The notes beneath the pieces were generated by a model. That model ran no database searches and was not told the origin of the DNA. It saw nothing but the letters and a program-made list of their open reading frames with translations. From positions 3,667,501-3,731,500 of the forward strand of contig NZ_CP064781.1 of the NCBI RefSeq assembly GCF_016858125.1: a DNA stretch of 64,000 bases, written 5' to 3'. The stretch comes from Azospira restricta. Lineage in GTDB: Bacteria > Pseudomonadota > Gammaproteobacteria > Burkholderiales > Rhodocyclaceae. Shown in pieces: positions 52,337 to 61,742 of the stretch (positions within the stretch are counted from its first letter, which is position 1; every line of letters begins with the position of its first letter). Made by a program: the position numbers and the translations under genes.

Positions 52337-53599
52337 ATGAACGATCCCCGCCCCCTCCCCCACCGCAGCGCCGCCGTCATCGGCGGCGGCCCGGCCGGAC
52401 TGATGGCGGCGGAAGTCCTCGCCGCCGCCGGCGCCGCCGTCGACGTCTACGACGCGATGCCGTCGGTGGCGCGCAAGTTCCTGCTCGCCGGCAAGGGCGG
52501 CATGAACATCACGCACGCCGAGCCGCCGGAGCGCTTCCTCGCCCGCTACGGCGAGCGCCGCGCCGAGATCGCGCCGCTGCTCGCGGCCTTCGGTCCGGAC
52601 GACCTGCGCGACTGGATCCACGGCCTCGGCATCGCCACCTTCGTCGGCAGCTCCGGCCGCGTCTTCCCCACCGACATGAAGGCGGCGCCGCTGTTGCGCG
52701 CCTGGCTGCACCGGCTGCGCGCCGCCGGCGTGCGCTTCCACCCGCGCCACCGCTGGCTCGGCTGGGACGCGAACGGCGCGCTGCGCTTCGCGACGCCGGC
52801 GGGCGAACTAACGCGGGCGGCCGACGCCACCGTGCTCGCGCTCGGCGGCGGCAGCTGGGCGCGGCTCGGCTCCGACGGCGCCTGGCTGCCGCTGCTCGCC
52901 GCGCAGGGGATCGCGGTGGCGCCGCTCAGGCCGGCCAACTGCGGCTTCGATGTCGGCGGCTGGAGCGCACATTTCGCCGAGCGCTTCGCCGGCGCGCCAG
53001 TGAAGACGGTCGCCGCGCTGCAGCCGGACGGCAGCCGGCGCGCCGGCGAATTCGTGGTCACCGCGAGCGGCGTCGAGGGCAGCCTGGTCTATGCGCTGTC
53101 GGCGATGCTGCGCGACGCGATCGAGCGCGACGGCGAGGCGACGCTGACGCTGGACCTGCTGCCGGACTGGCGCGAGGAGCGCCTCGCCGCCGAGATCGCC
53201 CGCCCGCGCGGCGCGCGTTCGCTGGCCAGCCACCTGCAGAGCCGGATCGGGCTGAAGGGGGTGAAGGCCGGCCTGCTGCGCGAGGTGCTCGGCCGCGACG
53301 CGTTCAACACGCCGCCGCGGCTGGCGGCGGCGATCAAGGCGCTGCCGCTGCGGCTCACTGCGCCGCGGCCGCTCGACGAGGCGATCAGCAGCGCCGGCGG
53401 CGTCCGCTTCGAGGAACTGGATGCGCAGCTGATGCTGCGGCGGCGGCCGGGCGTCTTCTGCGCCGGCGAGATGCTCGACTGGGAGGCGCCGACCGGCGGC
53501 TACCTACTCACCGCCTGCTTCGCCAGCGGCCGCGCCGCCGGCGCCGGGGCGCTGGCCTGGCTGCGCGGGGCGCCGGCTACGCCCGCAGCCGGCGCATGA
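52337..53599 (+). CDS. HI0933-family NAD(P)/FAD-dependent oxidoreductase (flavoprotein)
   Basis: 420-aa flavoprotein of unknown physiological reaction. The dinucleotide fold is SAAVIGGGPAGLMAAEVLAAAGAAVDVYDAMPSVARKFLLAGKGGMNITHAEPPERFL, a block typical of the HI0933/BaiN-like family; the end DWEAPTGGYLLTACFASGRAAG closes the FAD site. The 3' end overlaps the convergent tandem-receiver gene by 23 bp. TACAGT upstream (near 52301) may be the -10. Confidence 0.88.
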   Translation: MNDPRPLPHRSAAVIGGGPAGLMAAEVLAAAGAAVDVYDAMPSVARKFLLAGKGGMNITHAEPPERFLARYGERRAEIAPLLAAFGPDDLRDWIHGLGIATFVGSSGRVFPTDMKAAPLLRAWLHRLRAAGVRFHPRHRWLGWDANGALRFATPAGELTRAADATVLALGGGSWARLGSDGAWLPLLAAQGIAVAPLRPANCGFDVGGWSAHFAERFAGAPVKTVAALQPDGSRRAGEFVVTASGVEGSLVYALSAMLRDAIERDGEATLTLDLLPDWREERLAAEIARPRGARSLASHLQSRIGLKGVKAGLLREVLGRDAFNTPPRLAAAIKALPLRLTAPRPLDEAISSAGGVRFEELDAQLMLRRRPGVFCAGEMLDWEAPTGGYLLTACFASGRAAGAGALAWLRGAPATPAAGA

Positions 53600-54404
53600 A
53601 GCCTTCGATGTAGGCCGGGCGCAGCGGCTTCAGGATGTAGCCGCGGGCGCCGAGCTTCGCCGCCTTGGCGACGAAGGCACGGTCGGCGCAGCCGGTGACC
53701 ATCACCACCGCCGTCTCCGGGCTCAGCTCGCGGATCAGCGGCAGCGCCTCGAGGCCGCCCATCACCGGCATGTTGACGTCGAGGCAGACGATCCCCGGGC
53801 GCAGGCTGCGCACCGCCTGGATCGCCTCGGCGCCGTTGCCGACCGTCTTCAGCACGCGCAGCCCGCAGTTGTCGAGCAGGCCCTTCAGCATCAGGCGGAC
53901 GGCGGCGCTGTCGTCGGCGACGACCACGGTGCCGCGGTCGACGGCGGCGGCTTCGACCGGCGTCGGCGCAACAGCTGCGGCGTCGGCGGCCGGCGGCGGC
54001 AGGTCCGCGGCCGGCCCCTCGTCGTCGGCGGCCGCGGCGCGCGCCCGTGCCTCGGCGATGGCGGCCAGCTCGGCGACGATCTGCGCCTGGCTGAACGGCT
54101 TGCGCACGAAGCCGGAGGCGCCGGCGTCGGCGGCGCGCTGCTCGATGTCGGCCTCCTGCGAGCCGGTCATGAAGACGACGTCGATCGCCGGCGATACGGC
54201 ATGCACCGCCTGCAGCAGCGCCAGCCCGTCGCGGCCGGGCAGCTGGTAGTCGAGGCAGACGAGGTCCGGGCGCAGCTCGCGCAGCCGCTCCTCGAGCGCG
54301 GCGCCGTCGGCGAGCGTGCCGACGACCTGGTGGCCGGCGCTGGTGCAGAGCGCGGTGAGCACCTTGGCGATGCCCTTGTCGTCGTCGACGATCAGGATGT
54401 TCAC
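53577..54404 (-). CDS. Tandem-receiver (REC-REC) response regulator without output domain
   Basis: 275-aa protein from GTG 54404 (NILIVDDDKGIAKVLTALC). First receiver: Asp in LVCLDYQLPGRDG, Lys in FVRKPFS; second receiver (from about residue 160): VVVADDSAAVRLM, Asp in IVCLDVNMPVMGG and Lys in YILKPLRP. The Ala/Pro-rich linker is about 30 residues. No DNA-binding or enzymatic domain follows, so it acts through protein interaction, as in phosphorelay or CheY-type proteins. The GTG start is inferred; a frame open to 54434 has no better codon. Confidence 0.85.
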   Translation of the reverse strand: MNILIVDDDKGIAKVLTALCTSAGHQVVGTLADGAALEERLRELRPDLVCLDYQLPGRDGLALLQAVHAVSPAIDVVFMTGSQEADIEQRAADAGASGFVRKPFSQAQIVAELAAIAEARARAAAADDEGPAADLPPPAADAAAVAPTPVEAAAVDRGTVVVADDSAAVRLMLKGLLDNCGLRVLKTVGNGAEAIQAVRSLRPGIVCLDVNMPVMGGLEALPLIRELSPETAVVMVTGCADRAFVAKAAKLGARGYILKPLRPAYIEGFMRRLRA

Positions 54405-54476
54405 GGAAAAAACTCGGTCGCGGGCGGAGCGCACACGATACCGCGAAAGGGGCGCCGGCGGGGCGCCCCGGTCGGG

Positions 54477-57400
54477 TCAGGCGGCGACGGCCCGGTGCTC
54501 GCCGTCGCCCTCGCCGGCCTCGCCGGCGCTCACCTTGCTGGCGAGCAGGCTATACACCGTCGGCACCACGAACAGCGTGAAGAAGGTGCCGAGCAAGAGG
54601 CCGCCGACGATCACCCAGCCGATCTGCTGGCGCGACTCGGCGCCGGCGCCGGTGGCGAGCGCCAGCGGCACCGCGCCGAGCACCATGGCGCCGGTGGTCA
54701 TCAGGATCGGGCGCAGGCGCAGCACCGCGGCGTCGACCACCGCCGCCTTGATCGCCAGCCCCTTCTCCTGCAGCTGGTTGGCGAACTCGACGATCAGGAT
54801 GCCGTGCTTGGTGATCAGGCCGACCAGCGTGACCAGGCCGATCTGGCTGTAGACGTTGAGCGTGCCGCCCGAGAGCCACAGCGCGAGGAGCGCGCCGGTC
54901 ATCGACAGCGGCACGGTGAGCATGATGATGAAGGGGTCGCGGAAGCTCTCGAACTGCGCCGCCAGCACCAGGTAGATGAAGGCCAGCGCGAGCACGAAGG
55001 TCAGCGCCAGCGACGCCGACGAGGCCTTGAACTCGCGCGACTGGCCGGCGTAGTCGACGGCGTAGCCGGCCGGCAGCGCGCGCGCCGCGGCCGCCTCCAT
55101 GAACTTCAGCGCCTCGCCCATGGTGTAGCCCGGCGCCAGGTTGGCGGTGATCGTCACCGCGCGGCGCTGGCCGAAGTGGTTCAGCTCGCGCGGACTGACC
55201 CGCTCGTCGACGTCGACCAGGTTGGCGAGCGGGATCATCGCGCCGTTCTTGCCGCGCACGTAGATGTCGCCGATGTCGTCGGGGCGGCGGCGGTCGTCCG
55301 GGGCGACCTGGACGATCACGTCGTACTGTTCGCCGTCCTGCTTGTAGCGCGTCACCTGGCGGCCACCGAGCATCGTCTCCAGCGTGCGGCCGACGGCCTC
55401 GACCTGGACGCCGGTGTCGGACGCCTTGTCGCGGTTGAGCGCGACCGCGAGCTCCGGCTTGTTCAGCTTCAGGTCGGTGTCGACGTTGGTGATCCCCGGA
55501 TTCTTCGCCACCTCGGCGAGGATCTTGCCGGTGATGCCCTGCAGTTCGGCGTAGGACGCCGAGGTCACGATCACGAAGTTGATCGGCCGCTCGCGCGGAC
55601 TCTGCCCGAGCGAGGGCGGCGTCACCGGGAAGGCGAGCACGCCGGGGATGCCCGCGAACTTCGGGAACAGTTCCTTGACCACGGCGAGCGAGTTGCGCGT
55701 GCGTTCCTTCCAGTCGGCGAGGCCGACGAAGGAGATGCCCTGGCTCACCGTCGGGTTGCCGGAGACGACGAAGTAGCGCTCGACGTCGGCGGTCTTGCTG
55801 TAGATGCCTTCGAGCTGGCGCGCGTACTTGTCGGAGTAGTCGAGCGTCGCCCCCTCCGGGCCGACGAAGACGCCGAGGATGATGCCGCGGTCCTCGACCG
55901 GCGCCAGCTCCGACTTCAACACCTTGAGCAGGAAGACGCTGGCGACGGCGACGACGACGAAGCCGAGCATGACGATCCAGCGCCGGTTCAGCGACGCGGC
56001 GAGCACGCGCTGGTAGCCTGCGGTCAGCGCGTTCAGGAAGTTCTCGACGGCGACGAAGGCGCGGCCGTGCTTCTCCTCGTGCTTCAAGAGCAGCGAGCAC
56101 ATCATCGGCGACAGGGTGAGGGCGACGAAGCCGGAGACGAGCACGGCGCCGGCCAGCGTCAGCGCGAACTCGACGAAGAGCTTGCCGGTGCGCCCGGTCA
56201 TGAACGCCACCGGCGCGTAGACGGCAGCCAGCGTGATCGTCATCGCCACCACCGCGAAGCCGATCTCCTTCGCCCCCTGCAGCGCCGCCTGCAGGCGCGG
56301 CATGCCGTCCTCGATGTGGCGGAAGATGTTCTCCAGCACGACGATCGCGTCGTCGACGACGAGGCCGATCGCCAGCACCAGCGCCAGCAGCGTCAGCGTG
56401 TTGATGGTGAAGCCGAACATGAACATCAGCGCAAAGGCGCCGATCAGCGAGACCGGGATCGTCACCAGCGGGATCAGCGTCGCGCGCACATTCCTGAGGA
56501 AGAAGAAGATGATCGCCAACACCAGCAGGATCGCTTCGCCGATGGTCTTGAACACCGCGTCGATCGAGCGGTCGATGAACACCGACGAGTCGTAGGCGAT
56601 GTTCACCGTCATCCCCTGCGGCAGCTCGGCGGTGACCTTCGGCAGCTCGGCGCGCAGCGCCTTGGAGAGTTCGAGCGGGTTGGCGGTGGCCTGCTTGACG
56701 ACGCCGAGGGCGACCGCCGGCCGGCCGTTGAAGCGCACCGTGCTGCGCTCGGAGGCGGCGCCGATCTCGACGCGGCCGAGGTCGGCGATGCGCACCGGGT
56801 AGCTGTTGCCGCGGCCGTCGGCGGCCTGCTTGACGATGATCGCGGCGAACTGGTCGGGCTGCGCCAGGTCGGTCTGCGCGACCACCGAGAACTCGCGGCT
56901 CTGGCTCTCGATGCGCCCGGCCGGGACCTCGACGTTCTGCCGGCGCAGCGCGTCCTCGACGTCGGCCGGGGTCAGCGCGTAGGCGGCCAGCCGCTCGCGG
57001 TCGAGCCAGATGCGCATCGCGAACTTGCGTTCGCCGAAGATACGCACGTCGGCGGCGCCGGGCAGCGTCTGGAAGCGCGGCTTGACGATGCGGTTGGCGA
57101 CGTCGGTGACCTGCAGCGCCGAATGCACGTCGGACGAGAACGCGATCCAGATGATCGGGTTGGCGTCGGCCTCGACCTTGGCGATCACCGGCTCGTCGAT
57201 GTCGGTCGGCAGCTTGTTGCGCACGCGCGAGACGCGGTCGCGCACATCGGAGGCGGCCGAATCGGGGTTGCGTTCGAGCTTGAAGCGGACGGTGATCTGC
57301 GAGTTCTCCTGGCGCGAGATCGAGGTGATCACGTCGACGCCCTCGATGCCGGCGAGCGAATCCTCGAGCGGCTTGGTCACGCGCGACTCGATGATCTCGG

Positions 57401-57566
57401 CCGAGGCGCCGCGGTAGGTGGTGTCGACGGTGACCACCGGCTCGTCGATCTTCGGGTATTCGCGCACCGGCAGGCGGGTGTAGGAAACGAGGCCGATCAG
57501 CATCACCGTCAGCGAGAGGACGGTGGCGAAGACCGGCCGCCGGATGCAGATATCGGAGATTTTCAT
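54477..57566 (-). CDS. RND efflux transporter, inner-membrane pump (HAE1 type)
   Basis: 1029-aa proton-driven multidrug efflux pump. ISDICIRRPVFATVLSLTVMLIGLVSYTRLPVREYPKIDEPVV starts the N-terminal helix region; DDAIVVLENIFRHIEDG carries the TM4 proton-relay Asp; GFVALTLSPMMCSLLLKHEE and ITKHGILIVEFANQLQEKG are the second-half landmarks. It overlaps the adaptor gene by 4 bp; no outer-membrane channel gene follows, so a TolC-type protein encoded elsewhere is needed. Which drugs are exported is unknown; the sequence is closest to AcrB/MexB/MdtB-type pumps. Confidence 0.95.
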   Translation of the reverse strand: MKISDICIRRPVFATVLSLTVMLIGLVSYTRLPVREYPKIDEPVVTVDTTYRGASAEIIESRVTKPLEDSLAGIEGVDVITSISRQENSQITVRFKLERNPDSAASDVRDRVSRVRNKLPTDIDEPVIAKVEADANPIIWIAFSSDVHSALQVTDVANRIVKPRFQTLPGAADVRIFGERKFAMRIWLDRERLAAYALTPADVEDALRRQNVEVPAGRIESQSREFSVVAQTDLAQPDQFAAIIVKQAADGRGNSYPVRIADLGRVEIGAASERSTVRFNGRPAVALGVVKQATANPLELSKALRAELPKVTAELPQGMTVNIAYDSSVFIDRSIDAVFKTIGEAILLVLAIIFFFLRNVRATLIPLVTIPVSLIGAFALMFMFGFTINTLTLLALVLAIGLVVDDAIVVLENIFRHIEDGMPRLQAALQGAKEIGFAVVAMTITLAAVYAPVAFMTGRTGKLFVEFALTLAGAVLVSGFVALTLSPMMCSLLLKHEEKHGRAFVAVENFLNALTAGYQRVLAASLNRRWIVMLGFVVVAVASVFLLKVLKSELAPVEDRGIILGVFVGPEGATLDYSDKYARQLEGIYSKTADVERYFVVSGNPTVSQGISFVGLADWKERTRNSLAVVKELFPKFAGIPGVLAFPVTPPSLGQSPRERPINFVIVTSASYAELQGITGKILAEVAKNPGITNVDTDLKLNKPELAVALNRDKASDTGVQVEAVGRTLETMLGGRQVTRYKQDGEQYDVIVQVAPDDRRRPDDIGDIYVRGKNGAMIPLANLVDVDERVSPRELNHFGQRRAVTITANLAPGYTMGEALKFMEAAAARALPAGYAVDYAGQSREFKASSASLALTFVLALAFIYLVLAAQFESFRDPFIIMLTVPLSMTGALLALWLSGGTLNVYSQIGLVTLVGLITKHGILIVEFANQLQEKGLAIKAAVVDAAVLRLRPILMTTGAMVLGAVPLALATGAGAESRQQIGWVIVGGLLLGTFFTLFVVPTVYSLLASKVSAGEAGEGDGEHRAVAA

Positions 57567-58735
57567 GACGCGGCCTTGGCCGGGGTTTCAGGCTTGGCAG
57601 CCGGTGCCGGCGTGCCCGGCGGCGGCGCCGCCGCGTCGCGCACCGGCGCGCCGTCGCGCAGCTTCAACTGGCCGGCGGCGACGACCACGTCGCCTTCCTT
57701 GAGCCCCTCGACGACCTCGACCTGCGCACCGCGGCGCAGCCCGGTCTTCACCGGCACCTTCTTCGCCTTGCCGTCGACGACGGTGAACACGAAGGCCTGC
57801 TGCGGGTCGGCGACCAGCGCCTGCTCGGGGATCATCAGCGCATCGTCGCGCGCCTCGAAGATCAGCCGCGTGCGCACGAACATGCCCGGGCGCAGCTGGC
57901 CGCCGGCGTTGTCGAGGCGGGCGCGGCAGGCGATGGCGCGGCCGTTGGCGTCGACCAGCGGGTCGATCGCGGCCAGCGTCGCGGTGAAGCGCTCGCCGGG
58001 CAGCGCGTCGGAGACCACCTCGACCGGCTGGCCGACCTTGAGCCGCGGCAGCATCGCCTCCGGCAGCCGGAAGTCGACCTTCAGCGTGCGCATGTCCTCG
58101 AGGTTGATCAGGTCCTGCCCTTCCTTGACGTAGTCGCCGACGCTGACGTTGCGGATGCCGACGACGCCGGAGAACGGCGCGCGGATCTGCGTCTTCGCCT
58201 GCTTCGCCTCGGCCAGCGCCAGCGCCGCCTGCTGCACGCGCAGCGTCGCCGCGGCGCTGTCGAGCGCCTGGCTGCTGATGAACTTCTTCGCGAACAGCTC
58301 CTCGTTGCGCTTGAAGGTCGCCTTCGCCAGTTCGAGATTGGCGCGCGCCTGCGCCAGCTCGGCCGACTGCGTCGCGTCGTCGAGGGCGACCAGCACGGCG
58401 CCCTTGCCGACCGGCACGCCGTCCTTGAAGTTGATCGCGGCGATGCGGCCGGCGGTCTCCGGGCGCAGCGTCACCGACTCGTTCGAGCGCAGCGAGCCGA
58501 CCGCGGTGGCGTCGATCACCAGCGACACGCGGGCGACTCGGGTCAGCTCGACCGCGGTCGGGAAGCCGCCGGCCGGCGGCGCGCCGGCGCCCGGCTTGGC
58601 CGCCGCGGCGTTGCCGGCAGCCGGCGCGGCGGCGCCGGCCGGTGCGCGGTAGGCGTTGTAGGCGAGATAGGCGAGGCCGCCCAGGGCGAGCACGGAGACG
58701 ATGGCCACCCCATGGCGGCGCAGGGATTTCTGCAT
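57563..58735 (-). CDS. RND efflux periplasmic adaptor (membrane fusion protein)
   Basis: 390-aa adaptor with an N-terminal anchor (RHGVAIVSVLALGGLAYLAYNAY). The lipoyl/barrel-sandwich halves are VTLRPETAGRIAAINFKDGVPVGKGAVLVALDDATQ and KTQIRAPFSGVVGIRNVSVGDYVKEGQDLINLED, with the coiled-coil hairpin between (AELAQARANLELAKATFKRNEELFAKKFISSQALDS). First gene of the pump operon; a TetR-type operator lies about 41 bp upstream. Confidence 0.94.
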   Translation of the reverse strand: MQKSLRRHGVAIVSVLALGGLAYLAYNAYRAPAGAAAPAAGNAAAAKPGAGAPPAGGFPTAVELTRVARVSLVIDATAVGSLRSNESVTLRPETAGRIAAINFKDGVPVGKGAVLVALDDATQSAELAQARANLELAKATFKRNEELFAKKFISSQALDSAAATLRVQQAALALAEAKQAKTQIRAPFSGVVGIRNVSVGDYVKEGQDLINLEDMRTLKVDFRLPEAMLPRLKVGQPVEVVSDALPGERFTATLAAIDPLVDANGRAIACRARLDNAGGQLRPGMFVRTRLIFEARDDALMIPEQALVADPQQAFVFTVVDGKAKKVPVKTGLRRGAQVEVVEGLKEGDVVVAAGQLKLRDGAPVRDAAAPPPGTPAPAAKPETPAKAAS

Positions 58736-58775
58736 GGTCTTCCTTCGGAATTCGGCGGGATCAGGTTGCGTTCAC

Positions 58776-58799
58776 TAATGACCGACCGGTCAGTAAATC
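58776..58799 (-). promoter_or_regulatory. TetR/AcrR-type operator upstream of the efflux operon
   Basis: GACCGGTC core (58784-58791) within TGACCGACCGGTCAGTAAA, close to the ACTGACCGGTCGGT-type operator of TetR regulators of RND pumps. The nearest TetR gene is not in the window. Confidence 0.55.
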
Positions 58800-58894
58800 G
58801 GATGCCATTGTACCTCGGCACGGCCGCCCCCGCCGCCGGCGGGGGCACACACCGGACGGAACAGACCGCGCCGCGGCGGAAAAGGTTCGCCGTC

Positions 58895-58907
58895 CATACG
58901 TGCTTGC
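58895..58907 (+). promoter_or_regulatory. Shared 13-bp motif, copy 1 (before the MASE1 kinase)
   Basis: CATACGTGCTTGC, 87 bp before ATG 58995; 12 of 13 bases match 62377-62389. A CCCTTAGGG near-palindrome follows at 58943-58951. Confidence 0.4.
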
Positions 58908-58994
58908 CCTTATGTCGACCGCATTGACGCCCCGACGGCGATCCCTTAGGGTGGCCGCTCCCGCGCCCCGGGCGCGCCGTCCCTCCCCGCGACC

Positions 58995-61742
58995 ATGAGA
59001 GCCGTCTGGACCTACCGCTGGGCCGACCTGCCCTGGCTGGGCATCACGGCAGTCATCTACGCGCTGCTGGCGAAGATCGCCCTCACCTTCCATTCGGCGA
59101 ACGGCCTGGTTACCGTTTTCTGGCCCGGCGCCGGCGTGGCGCTGGCGGCGCTGCTGATCGGCGGCCGCCGCTACTGGCCGGCGATCTACCTGGGCAGCAT
59201 CGCCGGCCAGGTGTGGACGGGCCAGTCGCCGACCGTTGCAGCGATCGTCGCTATCGGGGACGTGGCCACGCCGCTGCTCGCCCGCTGGCTGCTCCTGCGC
59301 GACGACAGCTTCGATGCCGCACTGCGCACGTCCCGCGACTATTTCCGGCTGTGCTGGCTGGGCGGCGCGCTGAGCCCGCTCGCCAGCGCGGTGATCGGCA
59401 TCGGCACGCTGCTCCTCGCCGGCAAGATCGCCGCCGCCGGCGCCACCGGCGAGTTCGCGCACTGGTGGATGGGCGACGCGCTGGGAATCATCGTCATCAC
59501 ACCGCTCGTGCTTATTTGGCGGCGGCTGCCGCAATACGGCGCATGGACCACGCCGGAAGCGGCGGGGGTGCTCGGCCTCTCCTTCCTGCTCGGCCAGGTC
59601 GTCTTCCTCGACTGGTTCAGCGAGGTCTTCGGACTCATCAACCGCGGCTACTGGCTGTACCTGATCGTGGTCTGGGGCGCCGTGCGGCTGGGCGTGCACG
59701 GCGTGCTGCTGATCGTGCTGACAGCGACGCTGCAGGCGCTGACCGGCGCCGCGAGCGGCATCGGCTATTTCGGCGACGACCTGGCGCGCACCGGGCTGAC
59801 CAACTTCTGGGCATACACGATGATCCTGGCCACGGTCGGCACCGCGCTGGCGCTGATCATCGCCGAGCGCGCACGAGTCACCGCCCGGCTGCGGTCGAGT
59901 GAAACCCGCTATGGATCGCTGTTCGAGAACATGATGCACGGCCTCGCCCACTGTCGCATGATCTATCGCAACGGGGTTCCCGTCGATTACGAATACCTCG
60001 CCGTCAACCCGGCGTTCGGCAAGGTCTCGGGGCTGCCGCAGGACGTCGTCGGACGCCGCATCAGCGAGCTGGTTCCCGGCTACGCGCGCGACAACCGGAT
60101 CTCGCTGGAGACCTTCGGCCGCGTCGCGACGACCGGCGAGCCGGTGCACTGGGAGCATTATTTCGCCGCCCGCGACCGCTGGTTCGCTTTCGCCGCTTAC
60201 CGGCCAGCCCCCGGCGAGTTCGTCGCGCTGATCGAGAACATCAGCGAAAGGAAGCGCGCTGAGGAGCAGTTGCGCAAGCTGTCGCTGGCGGTCGAACAGA
60301 GCCCGGCCAGCATCGTCATCACCGACCTCGACGGCCGCATCGAGTACGTCAATCCGGCCTTCTGCGCCGCCTCCGGCTACGGCGCCGACGAGGTGCGCGG
60401 GCAGAATCCGCGCATCCTCATGTCCGGAAGGACGCCGCGCGCGACTTACGCGGCGCTGTGGGAGACGCTGCTCGCCGGCAGGATCTGGAGCGGAGAATTC
60501 GTCAACCGGCGCCGCGACGGCAGCGATTACCACGAGTCGGCGACGATCGCGCCGCTGCGCCGCGAGGACGGGACCGTCACCCACTACGTCGCAGTCAAGG
60601 CCGACATCACCGAGCTCAAGCGGGCGATGACCGAGCTGCGCATCAGCGAGGACCGCCTGCGCCTGGCGAAGACCGCCGCCGGCCTCGGCATTTTCGACCG
60701 CGACGTGGTCAACGATCTCCTCGCCTGGGACGAGCGGACAAGGGAGATCTGGGGGGTCGGCGCCGACGAGCCGGTCAGCTTCGGCACCTTCCTCGCCGGC
60801 GTCCATCCCGACGATCGCGCCGCCACGCTGGCCGCCATCGACCGCGCGCTGAACGCCAGCGGCAGCGGCCAGTACAGCGTCGAATACCGCGTGATCAACG
60901 CCGCCGACGGCAGCGTCCGCCACGTCGCCGCCAACGGCCAGGCCTTCTTCGAAGGCGGACGCGCCGTCCGCTTCGTCGGCACCGTGACCGACATCTCGCT
61001 GCGCAAGCGGCTGGAAAGGGAGCTGCAGGAACGGCGCAGCGAAATGGAGCTGCTGATCAACCAGCAGGTCGCGGCGCAGACCGCCGCCGCCATCGCGCAC
61101 GAACTGAACCAGCCGCTGGTCTCGATCTCCGCCTACAGCGAGGCGGCGCTGCGCATGCTGCGCGGCGGCAACCGCCACCCGGAGAAGCTGACGCGCGCGC
61201 TCGAAGGCGCCATCGACCAGGCGCAGCGGGCCGGGCGGACGGTACACGAGCTGCTCGATTTCCTGCACAAGGGCGAGGCGACCCCTGACGCGGTCAACCT
61301 CAACGAGCTGGTGCAGGATGCGCTGGCAATCGCCGAGGAAAGCGGCTACGGCGGCTTCCGCGCGGTACTCGACCTGCAGCCGGGGCTGCCGGCGGTCGTC
61401 GCCAACCGGCTGCAGCTGCAGAAGGTGCTGGTCAACCTGCTGCACAACGGCGTCGAGGCGATGCGCGGCGCCGGCGTGCCGACCGCGGCGATCACCATCC
61501 GCGTCCGTACCCTCGCCGGCCAGAGCATGGCGCACGTGACCGTGCAGGACAGCGGGCCCGGCCTCGACACGGAGATGGCGCACCGCATCTTCGAGCCCTT
61601 CTTCACCACCAAGCAGCACGGCATCGGGCTCGGCCTGGCGATCAGCCGGGCGCTGATCGAAGCGCACGGCGGCCAGCTGTGGGCCGACCCCGACGCCGGC
61701 CCGGGCGCGACCTTCCACTTCACGCTACCTTTCGCCTCATGA
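58995..61742 (+). CDS. MASE1-PAS sensor histidine kinase
   Basis: 915-aa membrane kinase. The MASE1 domain spans about residues 10-290 with eight or so helices (VFWPGAGVALAALLIGGRRYWPAIYLGSIAGQ). Three PAS units follow (GSLFENMMHGLAH, PASIVITDLDGRIEYVNPAFCAASGYGADEVRGQNPRIL and LAKTAAGLGIFDRDVVNDLL). The H box is AIAHELNQPLVSISAYSEAAL near residue 702, with NLLHNGVEAM, DSGPGLD and GIGLGLAISRALIEAHGG. It is ATGA-coupled to a FixJ-type regulator, forming a FixL/FixJ-like pair. PAS cofactor not predicted. Confidence 0.93.
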   Translation: MRAVWTYRWADLPWLGITAVIYALLAKIALTFHSANGLVTVFWPGAGVALAALLIGGRRYWPAIYLGSIAGQVWTGQSPTVAAIVAIGDVATPLLARWLLLRDDSFDAALRTSRDYFRLCWLGGALSPLASAVIGIGTLLLAGKIAAAGATGEFAHWWMGDALGIIVITPLVLIWRRLPQYGAWTTPEAAGVLGLSFLLGQVVFLDWFSEVFGLINRGYWLYLIVVWGAVRLGVHGVLLIVLTATLQALTGAASGIGYFGDDLARTGLTNFWAYTMILATVGTALALIIAERARVTARLRSSETRYGSLFENMMHGLAHCRMIYRNGVPVDYEYLAVNPAFGKVSGLPQDVVGRRISELVPGYARDNRISLETFGRVATTGEPVHWEHYFAARDRWFAFAAYRPAPGEFVALIENISERKRAEEQLRKLSLAVEQSPASIVITDLDGRIEYVNPAFCAASGYGADEVRGQNPRILMSGRTPRATYAALWETLLAGRIWSGEFVNRRRDGSDYHESATIAPLRREDGTVTHYVAVKADITELKRAMTELRISEDRLRLAKTAAGLGIFDRDVVNDLLAWDERTREIWGVGADEPVSFGTFLAGVHPDDRAATLAAIDRALNASGSGQYSVEYRVINAADGSVRHVAANGQAFFEGGRAVRFVGTVTDISLRKRLERELQERRSEMELLINQQVAAQTAAAIAHELNQPLVSISAYSEAALRMLRGGNRHPEKLTRALEGAIDQAQRAGRTVHELLDFLHKGEATPDAVNLNELVQDALAIAEESGYGGFRAVLDLQPGLPAVVANRLQLQKVLVNLLHNGVEAMRGAGVPTAAITIRVRTLAGQSMAHVTVQDSGPGLDTEMAHRIFEPFFTTKQHGIGLGLAISRALIEAHGGQLWADPDAGPGATFHFTLPFAS

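Noticed and set aside
54201..58133. 1310-codon plus-strand open frame across the RND operon
   Set aside because: Antisense of a textbook RND pump; no recognisable protein features.
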